DNA from: Trametopsis cervina
Taxonomy: Eukaryota; Basidiomycota; Agaricomycetes; Polyporales; Irpicaceae
DNA: 64,000 nt
Direction: 5' to 3'
Assembly: GCA_022385755.1 (NCBI GenBank)
Contig: MU278366.1
Coordinates: forward strand, 1-64,000
The translations under genes and the position numbers were made by a program. Positions 36,276 through 48,257 of the stretch are shown here, in pieces (position 1 is the first letter of the stretch; each line of letters starts with the position of its first letter). The notes below the pieces were generated by a model. That model ran no database searches, was not told the origin of the DNA, and was given only the letters and a program-made list of their open reading frames with translations.

Positions 36276-37704
36276 TCAGTACAACACCTTGCTCAGCCGT
36301 TGTACTGAGTTCAGCAAGATATCTCCCTGGCGCACGACAGTCTCGTACTGCGCGTTCTTGATCGCCGGACGGTTTGTCTCTACGACACCGTTCACCTTGT
36401 CGATCGTACAGTGAAGACGGCCGGACGCGATGAAACGGGACAGTTCGCTTCAGATGGAGAATTATCAGCGTTTACGAGACTGCTGTGACTACGAAACGAC
36501 GTACTTGTCTACAAACTCGATGCTGACGCCGAACGATCTCGCCAAGCTGTCTAGCGTTAGACTGCGATATGACTGGAGTAACTGGTTGTAAGCGAGAATG
36601 CGCATCTCTCGCACATAGAAGCGGGCGTGAGGAGAGAGCAGCCGTGACGGGAGGAGGAAGCTTTGTTCCAGCGTCGCTACAAAATGACATGAGTCTCTCA
36701 GGAGACTAGAAAACAAAAGAAAGACGGACCTAGCGCAACGAAAAACTTGTCGTAGTGTGAATCATACAAGCTTTTGATGAGATCGGCAAAAGTGGGTAGT
36801 TCGGGGAGGACCTGGTTAACTTCCGGAGCGCCGATAAGCTGAGAAAGGTCAGATCCGTGTTACGCTCGCGCTGCATATGTTCGCACCTTCTTCTTGAGAT
36901 CGGGTCTGTTTAACGTCAATACGTTGGCAGTGATCGTAAGTGCGACGAAATCGTTGTATTTGAGCAGCTCGGTGGCTGTGAACGTTGATAGCGCGTCCAG
37001 GAGCAGTTCACCGCCCCGCTTGAATTGTCGGATGGAAAGGAGGTGAAGGCCACGGTATACCTTTAGTCGGTTGCGTCGATCCCAATCTCCGCCTTTCTCT
37101 ACCAACCTATATGGTGCAGAACGTAAGGAACTTTCCGCAAGTGACTGCACAGGGTACATACTCCTCCGCCTTTGCCATGTTTTCTGAGATGAAAGCGTGA
37201 TCGGCATAGAAAAGACCGATCCGGATGTTCGTGAGCACGATATCTATCCGTGACCCAAGTCCTGCTGTCTTCTCGAGTGCGACCTTCTGAGCTTCAATGG
37301 CATTCTCCTTGTCCCCGATTTTGGTAAAGTGGTTCGCGCGGGCTCGCAGGGCATCAGCAATGTCGCTCTCGCCCTCCTGCTTCTGTGCCTCCTCCAGACG
37401 TTCATCGAGTTTCTTCAACTCCTCCTCATTGGCCTTCTCTAATGATTCCAAGACGGCCTGATCCAAAGGGAGTGCGCCGGTAGAGGTGACGATCTTGTAG
37501 TACGGGGTCATCTCTAAGAATACAGGCGTATCAATCAGCAATCTTGATATAAGTGCCGCTAGATAACTTACGGTCAGCCTGTATGCCGGCAAGCAGTGCG
37601 CTCTTCGCATCATCGTGCAGATGGGATAGGTGTGGCGAAGAGAGTACGAAGTAATGTTGTGCAAGCTCCAAGTTGGGGATCGGTGCGACTACTTCTTCGG
37701 CCAT
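36276..37704 (-). CDS. RPN7: 26S proteasome lid subunit RPN7
   Basis: PCI-domain subunit of the 19S regulatory particle lid (PSMD6 in animals), needed for lid assembly. Six exons (37704-37572, 37513-37162, 37106-36887, 36838-36730, 36676-36505, 36447-36276), phases consistent, 385 aa as usual for the family. N-terminal helical repeats include [23 protein letters not shown] split over helices and RIGLFYAD. The middle has [19 protein letters not shown]. The PCI winged-helix near the C-terminus contains [23 protein letters not shown] residues (here [16 protein letters not shown]), then [20 protein letters not shown] and [13 protein letters not shown]. It shares a divergent promoter with RPN6. 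Confidence 0.95.
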
Positions 37705-37918
37705 ACTTCGTAAACTTCAGAGGTGCAGCGATCAAAGAGTCCTGACGTTGTGCTGTTCAGCGAGGGGAATAATGGACGCGTTCAGCATGGGCTTGTAATT
37801 CTCGACGCGTCAGTGCTTTCCCACGGCCAGACGCGTCACCTCGCGTAGACCCCGTGCTCGCATACCTCTGCATTATTGACCATCCATTCCCCACTGCCAT
37901 ACACATACCTCTCGCGCA
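37705..37918. promoter_or_regulatory. Shared RPN7/RPN6 promoter with three ACGCGT hexamers
   Basis: A 214-bp spacer between the two ATGs. The hexamer ACGCGT occurs at 37776-37781, 37805-37810 and 37831-37836; the last two are in the longer context GACGCGTCA. The yeast proteasome element GGTGGCAAA is not seen. A shared cis-element is inference from position and repetition. Confidence 0.55.
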
Positions 37919-39663
37919 ATGTCGACCCAGAAAACACCAGGGGAGCTTCTCGCTCAGGCTGAGGCCTCACACACCTCCGATCCGAAACAGGCGGAGACAA
38001 TTTATAACGAAATCCTCGGTACGATGGCTTACCCTGCTACCTGATCCTCCGTACTTAAGTAGAAACCTTGCGAACTAGAGAATAACTCTCCGGACACTGA
38101 ATCTCTGCGTTACCAGGAGATCGCTCTTGTCAAACTTGGAGAGCTTTACCGCGATCAACAGTACGTGATATGAGAGGCTACTGGTTACTTGGCTCTAATG
38201 TGTGCATTCCAGTAATGCACAGGGTGTCGCCGATGTCATTAACAAATCTCGGGCATTCATGTCATCGACAGCGAAAGCAAAGACGGCAAAGCTTAGTGCG
38301 TAAAGACCTGCTGCTTGATCATCAGACTCTGACCTCGCCATAGTCAGGACCTTGCTAGATTTCTTTGGCCCTATTCCGGACAGCAGAGAGATCCAGATGC
38401 AAGTTCTCCTTACCAACATCGACTGGGCAAAGCAGGAGAAACGGATATTTTTGAAACACAGCTTGGAGACTAGACTTATTGGCCTGTACGTCCACGCACA
38501 TGCTATACCCGCTGAATATTCTCAAACCGTATCTATTAGCCAACTCGACTCGTTACAGTTCAAACCCGCACTAGCTCTTATCGAAACCCTGCTCACTGAA
38601 CTCAAGCGACTGGATGATAAGATGATCCTCACCGAGGTTCACCTCCTGGAGAGCCGAGTCTACAGAGGGATTAGCAACTTCCCGAAAGCAAAGGCTGCAT
38701 TGACATCAGCAAGGACCGCGGCGAATTCTATTTATTGCCCACCTCCTCTTCAAGCCCAGCTTGACCTTCAGTCGGGTGTTCTTCATGCAGAGGACAAGGA
38801 CTACACGACCGCATACTCGTACTTCTTCGAGACTTTCGAGAATCTAAGTTCACAGGATGACCCCAACGCATTGGGCGCATTGAAGTACATGCTACTTTGT
38901 AAGGTGATGCTCAACCTGGTGCGTCAATATCTCTCTGCTCCCAGTGAAACCCTACTGATCGTATTGGTAGTCGGAAGATGTTACTTCACTACTTTCTATC
39001 AAGCTTGCAGCAAAGTATGCTCAGCTCCGTGATGTGGAGAGCATGCGAGCTATTGCACGGGCCCACCAGAACCGAAATCTGGCCGATTTCGAAAAGGCCC
39101 TGCGAGACTATCGTGAAGGTACGTAGCGGTCGTATAAGTGTATCGTAGATCAAGCTCACTCTTCTACCCCAGAGCTGTCGTCCGACCCAACGATACGGAC
39201 CCACCTTTCTGCGCTCTATGACACGCTCCTTGAGCAAAACCTCCTTCGTATCGTCGAGCCCTACTCGGTAGTGGAAGTGGAGTACGTTGCGGAGCAGGTG
39301 AAACAAGGGCGTCAGGCAGTGGAACAAAAGTATGTTTTCTTCTAGGTCTGTATCTCGGTAATCTGACTTTGCCATCAGGCTATCCCAAATGATCCTTGAC
39401 AAAGTCTTCCACGGCGTCCTAGATCAGCAAAGGGGTATTCTTTTGGTGTATGATGAGACGGAAGCCGACGTGAGTTGTCTGTTGCTCCCGATCTTATGCT
39501 GTGCTGACGTCGCATCAAATAGAATGCATACGGAACAGCGATAGAAACATTGGAACAAGTAGGGAATGTGGTAGACTCGCTATACGCGAAGGTAAGCAGC
39601 CCATATTCCACTCCCCACTTACTCGTCTCATGTTAGCATGTCCAGACCGTGAAGATCGTATAA
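37919..39663 (+). CDS. RPN6: 26S proteasome lid subunit RPN6
   Basis: PCI-domain subunit (PSMD11) that clamps the lid to the 20S core through alpha2/Rpt6. Ten exons: 37919-38018, 38079-38160, 38213-38295, 38344-38485, 38540-38918, 38971-39118, 39173-39329, 39379-39469, 39523-39591 and a last short one ending at 39663. The last acceptor is either at 39637 or 39646, both in frame, giving 425 or 422 aa. Family blocks are visible in order: KTAKLIRTLLDFFGPIP, QMQVLLTNIDWAKQEKR, LLTELKRLDDKMILTEVHLL, SYFFETFENLSS, LGALKYMLLCKVMLN, and at the C-terminus the PCI segment LLEQNLLRIVEPYSVVEVEY and DKVFHGVLDQQRGILLVYD. All catalytic partners lie elsewhere. It is co-located head-to-head with RPN7, which would suit coordinated expression. 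Confidence 0.95.
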
Positions 39664-39831
39664 TGTATGAACTACTGTGTAACTATAGCATTTTATTGAG
39701 GTCTCATTACCATCACATGACGCGCAGGCATGCAAACCATTGTGAGGCGTCGCTCTCGTAGCGTGTGCATAACATATATGGATTGTGTACATTTTGCGGG
39801 TGGTTGGACACCTCGTCTGTAGTGTTTACAT

Positions 39832-42066
39832 TTAAGCGGGGCTGCGTCCTCCCAGCTCCGAAAAGAGCACGTCGCTGCCGCTCTTGTACTTTCCTAACCG
39901 CTCATTCTTGAAATGGTTGGAGATCAAGAAGGCGACATCCAGAGATTGCTCGAAGTTCAGTCTAGGGTCGCAGAACGACTGGAAAATGACATCAGGGGAA
40001 CCGCTTGTTTGACTAGGCTGGTGCAGATATAACTGACCTGATACCGCAGACCGAGCTGCTCTTCACTGAGCCCCATGCTTCCTCCCAAGCATTCTGTGAC
40101 GCTGAAACCATCGTCCGCCAGTTCGCCGGTAAACTCCAAGCTGACTCCTCCCAGGCGGGAATTGGACGCAGCATGTGTGCGGATGCAGGAGGTCAGCTCG
40201 CTGATGATGGTCCCAAAGTGGCGCGTTTTGAGGCCCGTGGACGAAGTCAAAGTGCTGGGAAACTTTGTGAGACGCAGCTAATGAAATAAACAAACCCTAA
40301 CGTACTTTCCGTGCATGGGGTCGCAAATCCAAATGACAGGATGTCCGGAGGCCTGTACGGCAGCGATGTGGCCTGGTAGGAACTGTTCGACCTGAAAATA
40401 TCATGTTGGTTTTCAGTGTCAACCCTACAAGAAACATAGCGTGGCTTACCTTTGCTGCTCCGTAACGCGTGATCAGAGTCACTCGCCCGCTCTCCTTGTC
40501 TGGGTTGACGACTAGATACGGGGCACGAGACGACATAAACATTCAGCGCGAAATATGGATGGAGACTGTGATACTCACTATCTAAGAGCCTTACCAACTC
40601 CTCGTCTTTCATACTTGGACCGACTTTGATCCCTATCGGGTTCCGGATTCCTCTGAAATACTCAACATGTGCACCATCCAGTTGTCTTGTCCTGTCGCCG
40701 ATCCAGAGGAAGTGTGCGGAGGTATTGTAATGCGCGGAAGGACGAACACTGCCGTCTCCGTTGCTGGACGACGGCAAGGGGAATTCACGAGTCATAGCCT
40801 CTTCATAACCGAGCATTAGTCCTTCGTGACTGATACAAGATATCAGCCAGGCTACACAGAAAAAGAATTAGAGCCGACAGCGCACCTCGTGTAGAAGTCA
40901 ACTTCTCCTAAAACACCACGGCTGCCACCCTTCTCGTACGGTACAGTCTCAGCGCCGAAACCGATAGTTTGTGAGAATCCAAGAGCATCCGAGAGGCCTT
41001 CTGTGATGCGCTCGAACTCCTTTCTGTTTACAATGTTGGCACGGAATATCGAGGCGGATGAAGGAGGACATACTTTAGTTCTGGGGAACGAACATGGGAG
41101 AGCGACCAGTCCCGAGGATGGTGTAGTGAAGCGAAACCGGATGTCAGCAGGCCACGGACATAATTGAGAGTGGTGGTGGAGTGAAAGTAGGCGCTATGCC
41201 TGTTGTCAGCGGTGTCAGTGTTATAAACACTATGGAAAGAGCTACCTCAGTAGACGTTCCGGATTTGGAGTTCTGTCATTCGGATCAAGCCTATAAAGCA
41301 ACGGTCAAAGTCAATCACATCAATATGAAAGAGCCAATACCCATTGACGTTGTCTCCCCTAAACATGCATTAAAAAGCTGCGGCAAAAAAGCCTAGACGT
41401 GCGCCTACCGGAAGCTCATTATCTCCCTGTCCCCGTATTTCTCCATCGGGCTGCTTCGCGGTTTCGCATATTGGCCTGCAATACGGCCAATACGTACCTA
41501 TAATGAAGAGTTTTAGACTGTATGAGGTGCATCAGAGTTCAAGTAGAGCACGAACGATGGGCAACCGGGCTCCCCAAATGAGTATCAGGGAGAAAGAGAG
41601 GATCAACCCGATTTTATTCGAGATATTTTCCTGTACGCACATATAAGCAGATTGTTACCGTTAACAGGAGCATATGTACACACTTGAGTAACAGCGTCGA
41701 AACTTTCTGCGCAATCACCGGCGTGGAGGAGGAACGCCTCATGTCTCTCGACAGAGCCGAGTTGGTGGCGAAGGCGTTCGATCTATCCACATACGGTAAA
41801 TAAATCTTCTTCAAAGAAGTAGAAATAAATAAACCTCTGACGGTGTCACCAATGGAGGGAGTTGTTTTATTTTTGACAACACTCTGGAGGTAATAGGTAA
41901 GCAGCGTTTGCGACATTGGCGTATGTAAGTAACTGACCTGGACAGATGATCGTTATCGGGATAAATAACATCCTGCAAGATGATGGGTTGTGAGGCTTGG
42001 AGCACGTAGAAAATGACGAACCTGGGCAGCTTTCTTGTCCCTCCAAGAGGTAGGAGACCACGACAT
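39832..42066 (-). CDS. Class II 3-deoxy-7-phosphoheptulonate (DAHP) synthase
   Basis: First enzyme of the shikimate pathway: phosphoenolpyruvate + erythrose 4-phosphate to DAHP; the plant/actinobacterial (type II) class, not the Aro3/Aro4 class. Fifteen exons: 42066-42022, 41972-41938, 41883-41835, 41782-41684, 41630-41556, 41497-41409, 41358-41341, 41290-41246, 41193-41074, 41023-40886, 40829-40579, 40511-40450, 40391-40306, 40254-40038, 39978-39832. All phases agree, 491 aa. Exon 7 is only 18 nt and supplies GDNVNG. Hallmarks in order: [26 protein letters not shown] with the metal-binding cysteine, [80 protein letters not shown] and [11 protein letters not shown]. The coding order and length are normal, so it looks functional. 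Confidence 0.95.
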
Positions 42067-42562
42067 CTCAAACTACCCTGTGAGATCTTAGCACAAGGGT
42101 ATCAGCTTGCGACGGGTTGACTCGGTATAGGCCGATAATAGTATCAGCAATAAGAGAATTGGATTCTCAGCCTTCAATGATTGCTCAAAGGCTGTTACTG
42201 ATGATGAAAGGAGTGCAGGTACAACGTGGAGATCGTGATCGAACAAATTCCATCACTTTGTGATTGTTTGTACAAGGCCTTGGTGGCGTTCTATGTTGGG
42301 ACATATCCGACAGCGTCAACGGAGCGTCAGCGTGTACGCTGCGTGCTGCTTCAGAAGATCACATCGAACATTGTCGGAAAGCAAAGGCGCATGCGATAGA
42401 CAACTAGGGCATGTAATATGTGCTACCTGTAGTAAGTGCGGCACTGAGCATGCACTCGATAGCCCCACTGCGATTATTTTGACAAATGGTAACCAGGATG
42501 TCGTACAATTACAATTACTATTAGAATACTTCAAAGTAAGAACCAGTCCGCCGACAATAAAC
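42067..42562. other. Intergenic upstream of the DAHP synthase
   Basis: Promoter of the DAHP synthase and 3' flank of F-box gene A. A plus-strand frame (42260 onward) contains CDRQLGHVICATCSKCG, a little like part of a RING finger, but it lacks the rest of the zinc ligands and runs antisense into the F-box gene; not called. Confidence 0.4.
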
Positions 42563-44613
42563 TCAAGTGATAACCTTGGGGAGACCGCCGCAGGCGACGT
42601 CAAACGATGCATTGTATTGTTCTGTAGGGTCGGGATGAATTGGCTGAGGAGGCGGTGTACAGCGTTGAAGGACGTCTAGCGTATACGAAGCGAGTGAGAA
42701 AGGCAGCACACTATATTCAAGACTATCGCGTACCTGCCTTAGGCGTGTGCGCAAAGTCGACGATCTGCAACACTCCCGATTTTGCGAATAATGCCCTGCC
42801 TGTCGTCTCGTCCCACGTAAGGGCCGAGATCGCAGAATCATCATCGAGGTTGCACGGGATTTTGATGAGATTGTTAGATGTCGAAGTGCGCTGAGCGCGA
42901 GGGCGAGCCCGTGTGTGCATCCTGTACATTCCGATGATGTAGGGATTGTCCGCAGAGTCTTTCTTGCGCGTCGTAAGGGCCAGTCTACGCTTGGTACCCG
43001 GCATCAAGGCAAATTGTGTATGTGGTGATGCCGCCATGAACGGCTCCCGGCGAGCGTGGGAGACAATGTACTGATAGTGCGGAGAAGGACTCTGCAAGGA
43101 TTCGCTTGGGGGAGAGGACGATTCGGTGCCTCGGAACGGTATGGTGATGCATTCCAACCCAGGTTTTGGCTCGTTTACCGAGACGAGGATGCTCATCTCG
43201 TTGGAGCTACTAATATTATCGTGCGACTTCCCTTCTGATGGTGTTTGATATGGATCGGACGTGCAACGTTCGGTAATGAGAATGCTATCCCACAGCCGTT
43301 GACTAATAGGGAAGAAGTGTAGAGGCGCGGAATCGATAGTTGTGGGTTGTGGTGTCTCAGTAGGAATATCGTGGATTTCAAGAGCCAGCGTGGGGTGGTT
43401 CTCGTGGTGGAAACAGCGTACCACAAGAAGCTGATCTTGATCTGGCAGTGGCCGAATGGCTGCAACACGAGAATTCTGCGGATAACCCTCAGCGGACTGT
43501 CATTTTGGGCGAGATAATCACTTACTAAATCTGCATGTGCCGGATGAGGTAAAAGATGTAGAGTGGAAGCAGGCCCACCATTGAGGGGCTTTAATATGAT
43601 GTTGTCTGGCTGTTTAACAAGTGATAGATACGGCTCCCCAGCAAGATCGTCTAGTACCAATGGGCCAAGTCTTTGCGAGCGCGATCGCACAAGGCATATC
43701 TGTTCAAATGGGGCAGGAACGCCCTGTAGCTTCTTAGCCAGCTTCTCAGAGTCTTGATTGACTGAAGGATCATATATGGCTTCGATGGAGCTCAGTGCGG
43801 CATGAAGGACTAGACATTCGTGTTTGAGAGGATAAGGTGGATCAATTTCGTGCGTGCCACTATAATCAGAAACATTGATGCTAAAGCCACACCTGAGTTA
43901 TAGAGTTCGACTTCAAACACGGCAAACATACCCTCTCCTGCCGTCTTGACGATGTACCCAATCTCGACGCACGTACGCAATAGTGATTCCGGAGACACCA
44001 TTGACCGTGGAGTAGCGTGCTTGTAGGTTGTACGCCTTTGTCTTCGTCGGAGATTTCGCGATGGGGACAACGCCATAACGCGGATCCAGGGCGCAAACCA
44101 TGACGTCCCATTGCGTCCGCTTGGGGTCAGAGACCGACGCAACCAAGTAGTGGCCACCGGGCAAAACGACCATCTCTGCGACGTTGTGCTGGAAACGGAA
44201 AGACCGCGTCTGCAGGTCAGGGACGTCCCTGTGCCAGTTGCTTTCAAGCGACAGAGCTTGTACGACCAGACTCTCCGCGTTGGCCGCTGTAAGGTGCTCG
44301 AATGCATAACGGGGTGTAGGGGGTGTAGGAATGCGTGTCGAGATGCGCTTGAGTACGCGTTTCCATACAACGGCCTGGTGGGTCAAGTCATACAACCACT
44401 TGCAGACCTGTACGCAATGAGCTGCGGAACGCGGAGCAGTAAGGCACCGCGACGTACTTGACGCAGATGAAGAATATCTTCCACATCGAGGTAGGAGAAT
44501 ATGAGGTCCACGAGTACTTCGTCGGGAAGTCTCTGGATGCAGGGTTCACGAGCAGGTAGGAAAAAGCGAAGAACAGACTGGATGGAGGAGGGGAGTAAGC
44601 GTTTGAGGAGCAT
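42563..44613 (-). CDS. F-box protein A (paralog of F-box protein B)
   Basis: Probable SCF substrate receptor. Five exons (44613-44458, 44407-43932, 43880-43526, 43475-42734, 42675-42563), 613 aa. The F-box is at residues about 27-70 (IQRLPDEVLVDLIFSYLDVEDILHLRQ, then VCKWLYDLTHQAVVWKRVLK). The long C-terminal part reads like a beta-propeller-type repeat fold: VVLPGGHYLVASVSDP, MVCALDPRYGVVPIAK, KTKAYNLQARYSTVNGV, ILKPLNGGP, ISALTWDETTGRALFA. Every intron sits at the same place and phase as in gene B, and the two starts face each other 1.2 kb apart. The final exon differs: it is longer and unrelated in sequence to that of B. Confidence 0.82.
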
Positions 44614-45790
44614 CCTCGGTGTTGCAGGAACAGACGAACTGGAGGTGGCGTTAGTGCAGGGCAATGCTATAAAGCTCTTCAAGTCCCAGGCATGTGTACA
44701 ATGGTATACTTGACAACAACATAAGGATATGATCGAAGGTACACTTTGTGTCCCGTATAGTTGCCCTTGTATTCGCGCTGAGCGGATGTGACAGTCGCGA
44801 TTGGCGACTTGTACTCGCAAAAGAACAAGGCATGCAATCTGAACGGGACGACGGGGAGATACGTCACGTGCGAGAAGTCTCCCGCGTCTAGAGGCGCAAC
44901 TCCCACTTCTCATCAGTACAGTCGCCTCGCGAACGTGAGGATGTGGCCGGTGGGTGTACAGCTATGGCATCTGTTCCGCGCATTACTTCCTCGGCCACAA
45001 CCACGACCGTGTCGTGGCACATGGTCGCGCCAGTATCCCGCGGAAACCCCAGGTCATAGCTTACACAATGCATTCACAAGCTTCCAAGTACACGCAAACT
45101 CACTGCTAGATGCATAGCAAAGGTAGTATATCCACATTGTTTAGACAGCAACCATGTTATTTTTGCAGAAACCTTAGTCTTAGGCAAACTCCTCTAACAA
45201 GCTGCCGTTGGAAGACAAGATCAGGTCAAGATCTCTCTGAATCGCAAGGTGTCTATGCAATTCTAGGCTATGTTCGTCTTCACTCCTCCGTTCCCCCTGA
45301 AGATATGCCGTCGAATTCAATGACCCTCTCGCTGGACATTTCGCTACTACAACAAATGTGTTCCGACTTGCAACAGGTTACAATCGTCCGGCGCCTACAG
45401 GGGTTCACGCTAGCAACGCTTGAAGTTGCTCTTTCTCTTGGTCTTACCGCCAAACTTAAATCTAGCATCACACTCATGTCACTGACTCACTATTCCATTG
45501 GGCAATCAACTCAGCATCTTCATCAGCGTAATGAACGACAATCCCAAGCACTGTTTAGGGAATCGCCGAAATGGGAAGCTGTTGTAGGTCAAGTACAAGG
45601 GCGTATTGAGACGTCTACCTATCTCCCCAGGGTCGAGAATAATGGAAGTGGATAGGTGGTGGGTATATTACTCACATACATCCTCTCATCCTGCAACATT
45701 GGCTCTCCTTTCGAAGTTGTGCTGGTCACCTCCTCGCCGAACAGTGCTATCCTACCCAGCTTATCTACATTACACACACACTCACCCATA
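44614..45790. other. Divergent region between F-box paralogs A and B
   Basis: Holds both promoters. A 181-codon plus-strand ORF from the ATG at 45110 to 45655 has reasonable composition but no motif; it may be chance or a small lineage-specific gene (my estimate about one in five). No inverted-repeat arms of the duplication were visible outside the genes. Confidence 0.35.
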
Positions 45791-47887
45791 ATGCCAGTGA
45801 CGCTCTCCCCCATCGCTCGTTTCTTCAGCCATCTGCACCCTCCTTCGAAGGCTTCCCTAAACATCTTGCCGAATGACATCCTGGTCGATGTCGTCTTCAC
45901 CTACCTCAGCGTTCGCGACATCCTGCGCATGCGTCGGGTGAGCCCCACACCCCGTACCTAAGTCCCCTCACATGCTGATCCACGCTGCAGGTCAGCAAAC
46001 TCTACTATCAACTCACACACCACCCCGTCATCTGGAAACGGCTCCTCCGCACATCACACCTTCCCATCCCTCCGCTCCCCCCAACCTCCCGCCACTCGCT
46101 TGAGAATCTCACAGGTCTTGAAGCCGAACGCCTCCTCACGCGCGCACACTCGCTCGACAAGATCTGGCGTTGGAGCCCGCCAGAGTCTGGCGAGGGGGAT
46201 CTGTACGAGAGATGGGAGTTCGACGCGCAGCGCCACGTCGCACATATGGTGTTGCTTCCGGGGAGCCAATACCTCGTCGCATCTGTATCGGACGCGACGC
46301 GGCAGGACTGGGCGCTGATAATATACGTGCTCGACAGCCGGTATAACGTCATCCCTATCGCGAAGACAGACACGCGGACGAAGGCATATAATCTGCAGGC
46401 GAAGTACTTGACTGTGAATGGAGTGCATGGAATCACGATCTCGTATGTACGCAGGGACTGGAGGAGAAGGGCGCATGGGAAGCGGGGGTGAGTCGTCAGT
46501 AGCGTTTCTGGTTCTCTAATACTGAGGTTTTGTAGGATCAATGTTTCAGAGTACAGCGCGGACCACGAGATCGATGCGCCCTACCCGCTCAAGTACGAAT
46601 GCATAACGTTCCACGTACCATTGAGGACTCTCGAGGGGTTATGCGACACGCGCTTCGTTCCCGGCTCGCGAGCCTTCCTAGAGCACGCGAAGGCACAGAT
46701 CCCGCCGTTCCAGCAAATCTGTCTCATCCGCTCGTCGAGGAAACTCGGCACTCTGTCGCTCGACGACTTTGCCGGGAAGCCTTACCTTACTCTGATGCGG
46801 TTCCCAAACGATATTATGTTCAAGCCTCTCAACGGGGGACCGTTGTCCGTACTCACCGTCCGGCCCATCCCCCAATTTGCGGCCAACGTGCGTATCGCCT
46901 CCCCTCGTCCCATCCCACACATTCACTCAGCTGACCACCACGCAGTTCCACTACATCAAAGCGATCCGCCCGCTCCCGCAACAGCAGCAGATCCTCATCG
47001 TGCGCGAGGTCAGCGTGACGTTCGAACAGAACGCGTTCCCGATCACCGCGCTCGAGATGCTGAACATCCCCGCCAACCGGACAGGCGCGTACTTGCACGT
47101 CGAAGGCAATCCGGTCGACTCGGTGTACATGTACGACGACCGGTTCACGGACGTGTACATCAGCGAGCACGGCTCGCCTCCCTGGATCGACGACTCCGTC
47201 CAGGGCACGCTCCTCCGCTCCTCGGAGGAGGAGCAGGAAACGGCGCACAAGCCGCGTCCCATCAGTGTCTTCTTCAAGACCGTCCTCCCGTCCATCGGGC
47301 TCCTGCGCATCTCGTTTTACCCACAGAAGACCGCAAGCGCCACGCACGCGTTCCCTGACGTGTCGCTCCGTCTTCCACTTCAGCACTTCTGGCGGTACAC
47401 GCTTGCGTACTGTTCGCCAGTGCGCTTCGTCGAGTGCCACGAGGGCGCTCAATACCGCATCCTACCAGGCGCGCATCGCACGCTGCTGTACACCGTGCCG
47501 TGGGACGACCTGACGGATGCGCCGGCCGTGCGTGCGTTCTTCCGGTACCACGACGCGGAACTCTTCGCGGACGAGCCGGAGGATCTATTCGACGAGAACA
47601 TGGAGGTGAACGTGATGCGCCGCCCCGTCAGGAAGCTGCCGTTCAATTTCCCGGGGGAGAGGTTTGCGTGTCTGGCATGGGATGAGACGGTCGGAAGGAT
47701 ATGCTTTGCGAGACCGGGTACTACAAGGATGGTCGTGTTGGACTTTTCGAAGAGGCCGAAGGAAGGTGAGTGCGCCTCGTTTGAGTGTCAATGAACGTAG
47801 CTGATGCGGATGTGTGTAGATTTCCTGGGTAGGCGGATGCCGCTGCCTGTGCAGCACGAGCACGACGTTGCGATGTATCTTGATTGA
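45791..47887 (+). CDS. F-box protein B (paralog of F-box protein A)
   Basis: Probable SCF substrate receptor. Five exons (45791-45937, 45991-46487, 46536-46887, 46946-47765, 47820-47887), 627 aa. The F-box lies at residues about 24-65 (ILPNDILVDVVFTYLSVRDILRMRR, then VSKLYYQLTHHPVIWKRLL). Blocks shared with A include MVLLPGSQYLVASVSD, YVLDSRYNVIPIAKTD, TKAYNLQAKYLTVNGV, MFKPLNGGPLS, CLAWDETVGRICFARPG. The last exon encodes RRMPLPVQHEHDVAMYLD. Part of this exon and its 3' flank recurs at about 50005-50100 beyond the deaminase gene. Codon use is much more GC-rich at third positions than in A, so the copies have evolved differently. Confidence 0.84.
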
Positions 47888-48257
47888 ACCGGCTGCGAGC
47901 ATGGCAAGGAAAAGTACACATATGTGAATATAATCGCTAATGGAAGCTGTCCCCGGCGAAAATATATCTGCTTGGCCCCTTTGCAACCTGCGCGACGCGC
48001 ACGCTGTAGATGAGAGTGTCGTCGGCCAGGACGGTGTTTGGAACTGTTTGCGATACGTGTTGGCCATGAGTTGCTGGATGATGACTGTATATTTCCGCAT
48101 CACAATGGGACTTATCGAAATATAAGGCACACATACTCTATTTACTGGCACTTGATAATAAAGCAGAAGACCAATTACGCGCTGAGTTTGCTACGATCGG
48201 TCGGAGTTGGAAAGGAAGACGAATACGATCCCGCGAGTTTCCGCCTCCAACCAAAAG
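47888..48257. other. 3' flank of F-box B and promoter of the deaminase
   Basis: The first 55 bp match the relic at about 50065-50100. The rest is the upstream region of the deaminase gene. The deaminase frame is open back to about 48207 but only from a non-ATG codon. Confidence 0.5.

Noticed and set aside
42260..42540. RING-finger-like CGHVICATC-type segment on the plus strand
   Set aside because: Only a few of the eight zinc ligands are present, no gene can be built around it, and it lies beside a minus-strand gene.
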